Part shown: positions 39,014 to 47,418 of the stretch, piece after piece
Position numbering within the stretch: the stretch's first letter is position 1
Layout: each line of letters starts with the position of its first letter
Source of the DNA: Oscillospiraceae bacterium
GTDB lineage: Bacteria > Bacillota_A > Clostridia > Oscillospirales > Ruminococcaceae
DNA length: 64,000 nt
Direction: 5' to 3'
Assembly (NCBI GenBank): GCA_004558145.1
Contig: SFDQ01000002.1
Coordinates: 372,001-436,000, forward strand
Notes under the pieces: generated by a model
What the model saw: the letters and a program-made list of their open reading frames with translations, nothing else
What the model was told of the DNA's origin: nothing
Database searches by the model: none
Position numbers and translations under genes: made by a program

Positions 39014-40882
39014 TCAATAAATAAACGCCGGCAGCATGTAGGTGCAGTAGTTGATGAACGTAATGATGGTGCCATATACCACCGGCCCAAGGTAGATGTT
39101 GCCCGTATGGATATAGACGCGGCGGTTCACGATCGTTCCCAGAGAAACCGTGGCCAGCATGTAGAGCATGCTCATGTAGACTTTCCAGTTGGAAGAAGGG
39201 CCAAAGCCTGCGCCGGTGTTCAGCATCACGGTGTAGTACACAAGGCAGACCACAAACATGCCGATGATGTTGCACACCACGCAGAGAGCCAGGTTCAGCC
39301 CCTCGCGCATCCCCTTGAAGCGATTCAGGCCGTTCATCAGCAGAGAGTTGAAAATCCAAAACAGAATGGTGAACGGCACATAGCGCAGCACAATGAGGAA
39401 TTTGTTCAATGTGAGCGGTGGGAAAGTCAGGTCGTTGTAGTTGAAGGTGACGGTGAACGCAGCGTCAGCGAAGCATACCAGCACATAGCACATCAGGAAA
39501 GAGACCGCCGCCACGGCCACCGTGCGGACCGCGTTGGCAAAAGTGATGGAACCGCCAATATCCGCAAGTTTCAGATTTTTGTGGATCACTTTCATAAACA
39601 GCACAAGGACCAGCGCATTCACAAGCGCCAGAGTGCCCATCAAAAGCAGCACGCTGTTGCCCACAGAGCCCAGCAGGAACCAGCGGCTGAAACCCGCCTG
39701 ATCCCCAATGTGGAACACCTTGCCCACATTGCTGAACAGGAACGGGCCCACGGCCGGCGCACAGAATGCCACCAGCAGCGTTACAATGACAAAGAGCGCT
39801 TTGCTCTTTCCGGTTTTCAGTTCCGTGACGGGGACCGCCGCGGGGCGCGTCATTGCCCGGAAAGGTTCCGCGTATGCCAGATTGACAGCCGCCGTAACGG
39901 CCAGCGCGATCAGCGACAGCAGCCCGAGGACAGAGAAAGCCGCATGGTACTGCCAGATCTGCGACCCGGCCGCCAGCGTGTCGTCCAGCGGCAGCGTATC
40001 CATGAAGAATTGGGTGCACTCTTTGATGTAGTTGCTGTCCACCGCGCCGGAGCCATGGGTCGCGGTGGCGGCATTGTATACGACCCGCCCGCTGCCCTGA
40101 GAATAGTCGCCGTACACCTTGCCCAGTTCGATCTTCACATTCGGGTCGTTGAGCTCGCTCTCAGAAAAGGTACCCGCCACGCCCCAGTTGATGAACTGCT
40201 TTATTTCCGATTTGACCGACAAGTCGCCGGGGAAGTATCCCTCCACCGGGGCAAAGCTGATACGGGAATACGGGTCGAACAGGCCCACGTCGAACCCAAC
40301 ATTGATTCCCGTTGCGAAGCCCTCCATGCTGACAAACATCGGGGTCATGATGAAGGCCGATCTGACCCGCTGCACATAGCCATCCGGGTCTTCCCGCTGC
40401 TCTGCGCCGTAAGCATCCAGGACCGAGATCGTGTTGTTTCCGCCCTTCGAATAACCGCCGATGCCGATCCAGTTTTTATCCACGTAGTCCAGCGTGTTGT
40501 ACACATATTCGATCAGGTCATACATGCCGTTGGAGACGGTGTCCATGCTCTGCACCACCGTGGAGCGGCCGGCCGAAGTCATTTCCAGCAGATAAACTGC
40601 CGCGCCCCGGCGCGAAAGCTCAATGGCAAAGCCTTCCAGGCGCTCGGCGATGCTGTCGTTGCCCGGGCTCAGGATCACCGCCGGAACGGGCGTGTCCTTT
40701 GATGCATTGTCCGGACGGTATTCCACCGCGCGGATGATCTCGCCGCTGGGAATCACGATGCGCAGATTGTTCACGCTGATTTTTCCGAAAGATGTGAATG
40801 TGGCGTAACACCCCACAAGACTGATGATAAACATCGCCGCGCTGATCAGCAGCGCGGTGATCCTCTTTTTTGCCCCGTTCAT
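39014..40882 (-). CDS. Membrane-anchored alpha/beta hydrolase with C-terminal polytopic domain
   Basis: A 622-residue protein. One N-terminal transmembrane helix (about residues 7-28) leads to an extracytoplasmic alpha/beta hydrolase-like domain with nucleophile elbow GGYSKGG (Ser near 145) and a likely catalytic His in ATHGSG. From about residue 310 there are about eight further hydrophobic helices to the C-terminus. No transport or acyltransferase motif was recognised in that part. The ATG chosen has GAGGAG 11 bases upstream; two earlier in-frame starts are too close to it. Its promoter lies 160 bases upstream, behind a leader terminator. Codon use looks somewhat less GC-biased than in neighbours. 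Confidence 0.78.
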   Translation of the reverse strand: MNGAKKRITALLISAAMFIISLVGCYATFTSFGKISVNNLRIVIPSGEIIRAVEYRPDNASKDTPVPAVILSPGNDSIAERLEGFAIELSRRGAAVYLLEMTSAGRSTVVQSMDTVSNGMYDLIEYVYNTLDYVDKNWIGIGGYSKGGNNTISVLDAYGAEQREDPDGYVQRVRSAFIMTPMFVSMEGFATGINVGFDVGLFDPYSRISFAPVEGYFPGDLSVKSEIKQFINWGVAGTFSESELNDPNVKIELGKVYGDYSQGSGRVVYNAATATHGSGAVDSNYIKECTQFFMDTLPLDDTLAAGSQIWQYHAAFSVLGLLSLIALAVTAAVNLAYAEPFRAMTRPAAVPVTELKTGKSKALFVIVTLLVAFCAPAVGPFLFSNVGKVFHIGDQAGFSRWFLLGSVGNSVLLLMGTLALVNALVLVLFMKVIHKNLKLADIGGSITFANAVRTVAVAAVSFLMCYVLVCFADAAFTVTFNYNDLTFPPLTLNKFLIVLRYVPFTILFWIFNSLLMNGLNRFKGMREGLNLALCVVCNIIGMFVVCLVYYTVMLNTGAGFGPSSNWKVYMSMLYMLATVSLGTIVNRRVYIHTGNIYLGPVVYGTIITFINYCTYMLPAFIY

Positions 40883-40978
40883 GCGTCGCATCACTCCTCA
40901 CTTTTTGTTGTCTGTTCTATCCTGAACGCGCCGGCGGCGCAGCCCTCCTTTCCCTCGCCGGCACAAGTCTGTCACGTT

Positions 40979-41016
40979 AAAAAGGGCGCAAAGGCACCCG
41001 ATGCCTTTGCGCCCTT
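40979..41016 (-). terminator. Leader terminator (attenuator) of the hydrolase gene
   Basis: A perfect 15-bp stem (40982-40996 with 41002-41016) with a five-base loop and five U residues on the minus-strand RNA. It lies about 30 bases after the promoter and 100 bases before the start codon, so it can only act on the leader of this gene. Confidence 0.82.
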
Positions 41017-41051
41017 CTCGAATGCTCCGGCGCTCCTTGAAAGCGGTTTTA

Positions 41052-41080
41052 TCGTACCGCAAGAAACTATTTTTGTCAAA
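41052..41080 (-). promoter_or_regulatory. Promoter of the hydrolase gene
   Basis: Minus strand: perfect TTGACA, 17-base spacer, TACGAT, in an AT-rich island (about 41050-41280) that stands out from the GC-rich surroundings. Confidence 0.8.
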
Positions 41081-41246
41081 TATGATATATTTCCTATTTT
41101 TCGAATATTTTTTGTGTGAACATCCACCGATTCTTTTATTACATTAAAGCTGTGAATCGGATTGAGAATTTATTGTCAATCTTTTGTGCAAAACGCGCAT
41201 CACGCTTTTCAAAAGACCATCGTTTTGCTGAAATACAGGTTGCCTA

Positions 41247-41276
41247 TTGCAATCTTCGGGCGGCTTTTGGTATAAT
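41247..41276 (+). promoter_or_regulatory. Promoter of the oxidoreductase operon
   Basis: TTGCAA, 18-base spacer, TGG-TATAAT (extended -10), about 150 bases before the first gene. Confidence 0.75.
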
Positions 41277-41310
41277 CACAATGTCAAATGAACAACTGCT
41301 TCGTGTTTGA

Positions 41311-41365
41311 GAGTAAAGCAGCCCGTTTCCCGCCTCGCGGGACGTGTTTGCTTTGCTCTTTTTTT
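41311..41365 (+). terminator. Leader terminator (attenuator) of the oxidoreductase operon
   Basis: GAGTAAAGCA (41311-41320) pairs with TGCTTTGCTC (41349-41358), and an inner CCCGC/GCGGG stem caps the helix; seven T residues follow. It lies between promoter and first gene, so it must be bypassed for expression. A second GC-rich hairpin follows just before the ribosome binding site. Confidence 0.8.
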
Positions 41366-41427
41366 ATTTTGTTTTCCGCCGGGGGCCCTTCGGCGGGCGG
41401 CATATTCGGTTTGGGAGGTATTTTTCT

Positions 41428-42876
41428 ATGTACGATGTTGTCATCATCGGCTGCGGCGTGGTGGGCGCGTCGGCAGCCTATGAGCTGGCCCGCTACAAGC
41501 TGCGGGTGGCAGTGCTGGAGGCCGCGGCGGACATCGCCGCCGGCACCACCAAGGCCAACAGCGCCATCATCCACGCGGGTTACGACCCGGAGCCCGGCAC
41601 CCTGATGGCCCGGCTGAACGTGGAGGGCAACCGCCTCACCGGCGAGATCTGCGAAAAGCTGCAGGTGCCCTTCAAGCGGGTGGGGTCGCTGGTGGTGGCC
41701 TTCAGCCCCGAGCAGCTGCCCACCCTGCGCACCCTTTACGACCGGGGCTGCAAAAACGGCGTGCCCGGGCTGCGGCTGCTCTCCGGCGAGGAGGCCCGGG
41801 CGATGGAGCCGGGGCTTTCGGAGGAAGTGTGCGGCGCGCTTTTGGCGCCCAGCGCCGGCATCATCGACCCCTGGGGCTTTGCCATCGCCATGGCCGAGAC
41901 CGCGGTGCGCGGCGGCGTGGAGGTGCGGCGGGACTGCCCGGTGACCGGCATCGAGGACACCGGCGCGGGCTTTGTGCTGCACACGCCCCAGGGCGATGTG
42001 ACCGCCCGCTTCGTGCTGAACGCCGCCGGCGTAGACGCCGACCGGGTGCACGAGATGCTGGAGCCCAATGACTGGCAGACCCTGCCCAGCCGGGGCGAAT
42101 ACTACCTGCTGGACAAATCCGAGCACGACCGGGTGAGCCGGGTCATCTTCCAGTGCCCCGGCCCGGAGGGCAAGGGCGTGCTGGTGGCCCCCACCATCCA
42201 CGGCAACCTCATCTGCGGCCCCAACGCCCAGGGCGTGGAGGACCGGCTGGACCTGGGCAACACCGCCGCCGGCATGGCCGAGGTGCGCACCAAGGCCGCC
42301 CGCAGCGTGCCGGGCGTGGAGTGGCGGCAGAACATCCGCAACTTCGCCGGCCTGCGGGCCAACACCACCCGCAGCGACTTCATCATCGAGGAGAGCAAGG
42401 CCCACCCCGGCTTCATCGACCTGGCGGGCATCAAGAGCCCGGGCCTTTCCAGCGCGCCGGCCATCGCCAAACTGGCGGCCGAGATGCTGGCCGCCGACGG
42501 CCTTGCCCTGGAGCCGGACCCGGATTTTGTGGATAAGCGGGAGCACATCGTGTTCAAGAACCTCTCCGCCGAGGAGAAGAACGAGCTCATCCGAAAGGAC
42601 CCCCGCTACGGCCGGGTGGTCTGCCGGTGCGAGACCATCACCGAAGGGGAGATCGTGGCGGCGCTGCACAGCCCCATCCCGCCCCGGTCCATCAACGGCG
42701 TCAAGCGCCGGTGCAACGCGGGCATGGGCCGCTGCCAGGGCGGCTTCTGCGGCCCGCGGGTGCAGGAGATCATCGCCCGGGAGCTTGGCATCGACCAGGC
42801 CGAAGTGCTGCTGGAACAGGCGGGCAGCACCATCCTGACGGGCAGGACCAAGACGGGAGGGAACGCAAATGTATGA
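41428..42876 (+). CDS. FAD-dependent oxidoreductase with BFD-type 2Fe-2S domain, probable anaerobic glycerol-3-phosphate dehydrogenase subunit
   Basis: A 482-residue protein. The DAO-family FAD domain starts YDVVIIGCGVVGASAAYEL and shows TTKANSAIIHAGYDPEPG; the C-terminal 100 residues hold a BFD-like cluster with Cys at CRCET and CNAGMGRCQGGFCGPRV. In Firmicutes such proteins occur with a second FAD protein and a DUF1667 protein beside glpK, and are taken as glycerol-3-phosphate dehydrogenase-like; L-2-hydroxyglutarate oxidase is the other common label. GGGAGG lies before the ATG. The next gene overlaps by eight bases. Confidence 0.85.
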   Translation: MYDVVIIGCGVVGASAAYELARYKLRVAVLEAAADIAAGTTKANSAIIHAGYDPEPGTLMARLNVEGNRLTGEICEKLQVPFKRVGSLVVAFSPEQLPTLRTLYDRGCKNGVPGLRLLSGEEARAMEPGLSEEVCGALLAPSAGIIDPWGFAIAMAETAVRGGVEVRRDCPVTGIEDTGAGFVLHTPQGDVTARFVLNAAGVDADRVHEMLEPNDWQTLPSRGEYYLLDKSEHDRVSRVIFQCPGPEGKGVLVAPTIHGNLICGPNAQGVEDRLDLGNTAAGMAEVRTKAARSVPGVEWRQNIRNFAGLRANTTRSDFIIEESKAHPGFIDLAGIKSPGLSSAPAIAKLAAEMLAADGLALEPDPDFVDKREHIVFKNLSAEEKNELIRKDPRYGRVVCRCETITEGEIVAALHSPIPPRSINGVKRRCNAGMGRCQGGFCGPRVQEIIARELGIDQAEVLLEQAGSTILTGRTKTGGNANV

Positions 42877-44134
42877 TCTGATCGTGGTGGGCGGCGGCCC
42901 TGCGGGCCTTGCCGCCGCCTGCAAAGCCTGGGACGAGGGCGTGAAGAACATCCTCGTGCTGGAACGGGACAAGGAACTGGGCGGCATTCTGAACCAGTGC
43001 ATCCACAACGGCTTCGGCTTGCAGCGCTTCAAGGAAGAGCTCACCGGCCCGGAGTATGCCGGGCGCTACATCGACATGCTGAAGGCCACCGGCGTGCAGG
43101 TCAAGCTGGACACCATGGTGCTTCAGGTGGTGCCGGGCGAGGACGGCGCGCCCCATCAGGTGCACGCCATCAACGGCGCCGACGGCTACATGGTGCTGGA
43201 GACAAAGACCATCGTGCTGGCCATGGGCTGCCGGGAGCGCACCCGGGGCGCCATCAGCACCCCCGGCGAGCGGTGCGCCGGCGTGTTCACCGCCGGGGCG
43301 GCCCAGCGCTTTCTCAACATGGAGGGCTACATGGTGGGCCGCCGGGTGGTCATCCTGGGCAGCGGCGACATCGGCCTCATCATGGCCCGCCGCATGACCC
43401 TGGAAGGGGCCAAGGTGCTGGCCTGCGTGGAGCTGATGCCCTACTCCGGCGGTCTGACTCGCAACATCGTCCAGTGCCTGGAGGACTACGGCATCCCCCT
43501 CTATCTCTCCCACACCATCACCGACATCAAGGGCCACGAGCGGGTGGAACAGGTGACGGTGAGCCAGGTGGGCCCCGACCGGCGGCCCATCCCCGGCACC
43601 GAGATGGTGTTCGACTGCGACACCGTGCTTTTGAGCGTGGGCCTCATCCCCGAGAACGAGCTGACGCGGCAGGCGGGCATCGCCATGGACCGCCGCACCA
43701 GCGGCGCGGTGGTGTTTGAGAACATGGAGACCGGCGTGCCCGGCATCTTCGCCTGCGGCAACGTGGTGCACGTCCACGATCTGGTGGACTATGTCTCCGC
43801 CGAGAGCGAGCGGGCGGGCGCGGCAGCGGCCGCCTGGGTGCAGGGCAAGCACGCGGCGGGCGAGGCGCTGGAGCTGAAAAACGGCGACGGCGTGAGCTAC
43901 ACCGTGCCCCAGCACCTGCGGCTGGACGCGCTGGAAAAGCCCGCCCAGGTGTTCTTCCGGGTGAACCGGGTGACCAGGGACGCGCAAATTCTGGCCACCG
44001 ACGCCGACGGCAAGACCATCGCCCGCTTCAAGCGGGAGCACATGGCTCCCGGCGAGATGGAGCAGGTGGCGCTGCCGCCCCAGCTTTTGAAACTGGCACG
44101 GGGTCCCCTGACCCTGAGCATCCGGGAGGTGTGA
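42869..44134 (+). CDS. NAD(P)/FAD-dependent oxidoreductase
   Basis: A 421-residue pyridine nucleotide-disulphide oxidoreductase-like protein. The FAD motif DLIVVGGGPAGLAAACKAW is at the N-terminus, ERDKELGGILNQCIHNGFG follows, and a second dinucleotide fold is seen in RRVVILGSGDIGLIMARRM; GIFACGNVVHVHDLVDYV is the typical FAD-side C-terminal motif. It overlaps the preceding gene by eight bases and precedes the DUF1667 gene by four, so the three products probably form one complex that passes electrons from substrate to an acceptor. The acceptor is unknown. Confidence 0.9.
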   Translation: MYDLIVVGGGPAGLAAACKAWDEGVKNILVLERDKELGGILNQCIHNGFGLQRFKEELTGPEYAGRYIDMLKATGVQVKLDTMVLQVVPGEDGAPHQVHAINGADGYMVLETKTIVLAMGCRERTRGAISTPGERCAGVFTAGAAQRFLNMEGYMVGRRVVILGSGDIGLIMARRMTLEGAKVLACVELMPYSGGLTRNIVQCLEDYGIPLYLSHTITDIKGHERVEQVTVSQVGPDRRPIPGTEMVFDCDTVLLSVGLIPENELTRQAGIAMDRRTSGAVVFENMETGVPGIFACGNVVHVHDLVDYVSAESERAGAAAAAWVQGKHAAGEALELKNGDGVSYTVPQHLRLDALEKPAQVFFRVNRVTRDAQILATDADGKTIARFKREHMAPGEMEQVALPPQLLKLARGPLTLSIREV

Positions 44135-44138
44135 CGCG

Positions 44139-44492
44139 ATGAAAGAACTGATCTGCATCGTCTGCCCCAAAGGCTGCCACCTGAAGGTGGACGAGGAAAA
44201 CGGCTGGGCCGTCACCGGCAACTCCTGCCCCAAGGGCGCGGAGTACGGCCAGAACGAACTGCGCAACCCCACCCGCGTGCTCACCACCACCGTCTGCGTG
44301 GAGGGCGGGCTCTACCCCCGCATCCCCGTCAAGACCAACCGGGCCATCCCCAAGGGCCTTTTGATGGACGCCATGGCCGAGGTGGCCAAGGTACGCCTCG
44401 TCGCGCCGGTGCGCCGGGGCCAGGTCATCCTGCCCGACCTGCTGGGCACCGGGGTCGACCTTGTGGCCAGCCGGGACATGGACGCGCTGTGA
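44139..44492 (+). CDS. DUF1667 protein, probable iron-sulphur subunit
   Basis: A 117-residue protein. The motifs ICIVCPKGCHL and GNSCPKGAEY give four cysteines likely to hold an iron-sulphur cluster, and TTTVCVEGGLYPRIPVKTNRAIPK is the family core. It is the usual third partner of the two upstream FAD proteins. The exact role is not known; electron transfer is inferred from the cysteines and context. Confidence 0.9.
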   Translation: MKELICIVCPKGCHLKVDEENGWAVTGNSCPKGAEYGQNELRNPTRVLTTTVCVEGGLYPRIPVKTNRAIPKGLLMDAMAEVAKVRLVAPVRRGQVILPDLLGTGVDLVASRDMDAL

Positions 44493-44520
44493 GCCCGGCC
44501 GGAGCCCCGATACAAAACGA

Positions 44521-44554
44521 CAAAGGCCGCCCCCGTTGAGGAGGGCGGCCTTTG
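44521..44554. terminator. Intrinsic terminator between convergent operons
   Basis: A 12-bp stem (44521-44532 with 44543-44554) with a 10-base loop; T runs are short on both sides, so strength is uncertain. Confidence 0.6.
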
Positions 44555-44612
44555 CCGTGCTTAAAAGCAGAGAGAAGAGTGTGAGAGTGCGTTTGTTTGC
44601 CGAGAGCCCTTT

Positions 44613-45809
44613 TCACAGCTTCGAAAACACCCGGCCGATTCGCTCCAGCGCCTCCATCAGCTGCGCTCTGGGGCAGGTCAGGCACATGCGCACGAAGTTC
44701 TGGCCCTGTTCCGGGTCGGAGGAAACGCCCATGTCCACGCAGACGTTCGCCTCCCTGTTCAGCTTTTCCACCAGACCCTGAACGCCCAGTCCGTAAGCGC
44801 CGAAGTCCATCCACAGGATGTAGGTGCCGTCGGGCACATGGACCTTCACCTTGGGTAAATGAGCGTGGAAGTAGTTCACCGCCAGCGCGAGATTTTGGTC
44901 CAGATAGACGTTCAGCTCATCCAACCAGTCCTCGCTCTCGTCGTAGGCGGCGATCATCGCCGCCAGGGCAAAGGCGGTGGGCGGCGCGGAAGCGTAGCCT
45001 TTGGAGAAGGTTTCCCGCAGGGCCTTGTCGGGGATGACACTGTAGGCGCAGTGCAGGCCCATCAGGTTGAAGCTCTTGTTGGGTCCGCTGACCAGAATCA
45101 GGTTGGAGTGGTCCTCCACAGCGGCCAGGATGGGGATATGCTTCACGCCGGCACGCACAAAGTCCGAGTGGATCTCGTCGGACACCAGCACCACCCCGTT
45201 GGCCTTGCAGACAGCGGCCATCTTTTGCAGCTCTTGAGCCGTCCAGACGATGCCCAGCGGGTTGCAGGGCGAGCAGAGCACGAAGACCTTGTTCTCCGGC
45301 TTTGCGCAGGCGGCCTCAAAGGCAGCCCAATCCATGGAATAACTGCCCTCGCCGTCGTACAGCATGTGGCAGCTGACGATTTTGCGGCCCAGCCGCAAAA
45401 CGCTGCTGGTGAAGTGGCTGTAGACCGGGTAGGTCAGGATGACGCCCTCTCCCGGCCGGGAAAAAGCAGCGATGGTCTGTTCCACGCCGTCCAGCGCACC
45501 GCTGGAGTAGACGATCTCTTCCGGGCGGATGATGTAGCCGTAACGGCGTTTGTACCAGTCGATGATGCTGCCCCGAAAACGGGGGGTGGTGTCCGGCGTG
45601 ACATAACCATAGTTGCCAAAATCAGCGGCTTTGTGCAGCGCCCGGGTGATGGCCGGCGCGCACTGGAAATCCATGTCCGCCAACATAATGCGGATGGTGT
45701 CGTCGTCCAGCCGGATGTCGGGGATGAGGGCGCGGAAGAATCCGTCGTCGTCGTACTTCATGCTGAACGTGCCCCGCCGGGACGCCGCATGGTCAAAATC
45801 GTACTTCAT
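44613..45809 (-). CDS. PatB/MalY-type aminotransferase-fold lyase
   Basis: A 398-residue fold type I PLP enzyme. Recognisable parts are the N-terminal YDFDHAASRRGTFSMKYD, MLADMDFQCAPAI, LCSPCNPLGIVW, VSDEIHSDFV, and the Schiff-base lysine in SGPNKSFNLMGLHCAY. PatB/MalY proteins are cystathionine or cysteine-S-conjugate beta-lyases rather than true aminotransferases. AGGAGG lies before the ATG. It follows an amino-acid permease by three bases, so uptake and cleavage of a sulphur amino acid is a reasonable inference; the MarR site upstream suggests induction. Confidence 0.88.
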   Translation of the reverse strand: MKYDFDHAASRRGTFSMKYDDDGFFRALIPDIRLDDDTIRIMLADMDFQCAPAITRALHKAADFGNYGYVTPDTTPRFRGSIIDWYKRRYGYIIRPEEIVYSSGALDGVEQTIAAFSRPGEGVILTYPVYSHFTSSVLRLGRKIVSCHMLYDGEGSYSMDWAAFEAACAKPENKVFVLCSPCNPLGIVWTAQELQKMAAVCKANGVVLVSDEIHSDFVRAGVKHIPILAAVEDHSNLILVSGPNKSFNLMGLHCAYSVIPDKALRETFSKGYASAPPTAFALAAMIAAYDESEDWLDELNVYLDQNLALAVNYFHAHLPKVKVHVPDGTYILWMDFGAYGLGVQGLVEKLNREANVCVDMGVSSDPEQGQNFVRMCLTCPRAQLMEALERIGRVFSKL

Positions 45810-45812
45810 GGT

Positions 45813-47156
45813 TCACACATCCTCCTTGCTTTCGCTCATGTTCAGCACCGGTACCTCAGCGCGCTTGCTCACCACAACGCCCAGCACACCGGCCACCGCC
45901 AATACCAGGATGTTGCCCACGATCTCGGCGGTGGAGGAGGTGAAGATGAGCAGGCAGGAGGAAACTGCCAGCAGGACGATGGCCGTGATGCAAATAAAGT
46001 TCAGGGCGCCGGTGGGGATGTGGTAGCGGGACTTGGCCCACTGCTCCGGGATGACCTTGGGCATACGCATGGCTGCGTAGGCGGCGATCATGAAAATGAC
46101 GAAGGTGAGGATCAGGGTGCAGTTGGCGGCGGTCTTCATGTCGATGCCCAGCAGAATGGGCACCAGCGCCACGATGTAGACCGCCATAAGAATGCGGTGG
46201 TTGGTCCCGAAGCGCTTGTTGGTCTTGGTCAGGAACTTGGGCAGCCAGCCGTCCTTGCAAGCCACCATGGTGGGTAACACCATATTGCCGATGGAGAAAT
46301 TCATGCTGGTGAGCAAAGCGAACATGGCGCCGCCCACCACGAAGAAGGTGTATGCCGCGGGGGGCATGAACACCGCGGCGGACACGCTCAGAGGCTGGTT
46401 TGCCGCCTCGGCCACCGAGATGGTGCCCGCCGCCACAAGAGCGATAAAGGCATAGAACACGGCCACCAGCAAAGTGGAGATCACCATGGCCAGAGGGATG
46501 TCGCGCTGGGGATTTTTGGCCTCGCTACTGTAGCTCACGATGAAGGTGCCGCCGCCCACCGCAAAGGTGAGGAAAACGCAGGCCAGGATAAAGCCCATCG
46601 CCCCGCCGGTCATGAACTGGTCCGGGTCAAAGTAATTGGGCTCAAGGCTGCCCATGCCCATCACGATGTAAAGGACCAGCGCCGCCAGCAATACCACCAT
46701 CATCACGGTCTGCAGCCGGGCCGCCTGCTTGACGCCCACCAGATGCATCACCAACAGCACGGTGAGCACTACCACGCACACCGCCACTTCATTCGCCCCG
46801 GGAAACAGCGACAGGAAGTAGGAGGTGAAGGACAGGGCATAAAATGACATGCCCAGGATCATGAACAGATTCACATAAGTATAAATGCCTGCGAGCTGTT
46901 TGTTGCACAGGGTGGCGAACATGGTGTAGTAGCCGCCCGGAAAGGACGCGGTGCCCGCCAGCAGCAGCTGAGGCACCGAAGAGAACACCGTAAGCACCGC
47001 CGCGATGAGCATGGCAAAGATGATGCTGCGACCAGTGAAGCCGATGCCGATGCCCAGCAGCGTCATCACGCCCGCGCCGATGATCTGACCCCCGGCCAGC
47101 GAGAGAAGGTCCAGCAAAGAGAGCTTTTTGCTGGCGGTTTGCTTTTCCTGAGACAT
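45813..47156 (-). CDS. APC-family amino acid permease
   Basis: A 447-residue transporter with about 12 transmembrane helices. The first helix GGQIIGAGVMTLLGIGIG has the unwound Gly motif of APC carriers, and helix 6 lies near ACVFLTFAVGGGTFIVSYSSEAKNPQRDIPLA with the conserved E-x-K-N-P. Substrate cannot be read; the adjacent lyase suggests a sulphur-containing amino acid. AAAAGGAG precedes the ATG. Its upstream region holds three MarR-type operators. Confidence 0.9.
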   Translation of the reverse strand: MSQEKQTASKKLSLLDLLSLAGGQIIGAGVMTLLGIGIGFTGRSIIFAMLIAAVLTVFSSVPQLLLAGTASFPGGYYTMFATLCNKQLAGIYTYVNLFMILGMSFYALSFTSYFLSLFPGANEVAVCVVVLTVLLVMHLVGVKQAARLQTVMMVVLLAALVLYIVMGMGSLEPNYFDPDQFMTGGAMGFILACVFLTFAVGGGTFIVSYSSEAKNPQRDIPLAMVISTLLVAVFYAFIALVAAGTISVAEAANQPLSVSAAVFMPPAAYTFFVVGGAMFALLTSMNFSIGNMVLPTMVACKDGWLPKFLTKTNKRFGTNHRILMAVYIVALVPILLGIDMKTAANCTLILTFVIFMIAAYAAMRMPKVIPEQWAKSRYHIPTGALNFICITAIVLLAVSSCLLIFTSSTAEIVGNILVLAVAGVLGVVVSKRAEVPVLNMSESKEDV

Positions 47157-47244
47157 TTGATCCTCTCCTTTTCATTGTTGAACCAATGGATAGTACCCTG
47201 TCTGCCGCGGCTGACGCCTGTTCTCCCCCATGGCCGGCATTTAC

Positions 47245-47257
47245 TTTAGTATCTAAA
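47245..47257. promoter_or_regulatory. MarR-type operator, copy 1
   Basis: Perfect inverted repeat TTTAG-TAT-CTAAA, 89 bases before the permease start. Nearest of three sites of the form TTTAGNNNCTAAA in this gap. Confidence 0.65.
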
Positions 47258-47305
47258 ATATCCGCTTGAAAGGGGGCCGCCTTCTCGGCGGCCGAACATA
47301 TAAAT

Positions 47306-47318
47306 TTTAGGTGCTAAA
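47306..47318. promoter_or_regulatory. MarR-type operator, copy 2
   Basis: Perfect inverted repeat TTTAG-GTG-CTAAA, 61 bases from copy 1 and 40 bases from copy 3. The minus-strand TAAAAT overlapping it could be a -10 box. Confidence 0.68.
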
Positions 47319-47345
47319 GCATTTGGAGAAAAGCAGGCACCTTAT

Positions 47346-47358
47346 TTTAGGTGCTAAA
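47346..47358. promoter_or_regulatory. MarR-type operator, copy 3
   Basis: Perfect inverted repeat TTTAG-GTG-CTAAA embedded in the same 10-base context as copy 2, close to the end of the marR gene. Confidence 0.68.
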
Positions 47359-47418
47359 GTGAACATATCACAGATGCCCCTGCCTGTCAAGCGGGCGGGG
47401 GCATCTTCTATATTTTTT

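Noticed and set aside
41127..41161. Inverted repeat CCGATTC...GAATCGG in the AT-rich gap
   Set aside because: Only seven bases per arm with a 20-base spacer and no link to either promoter's core boxes; could be chance.
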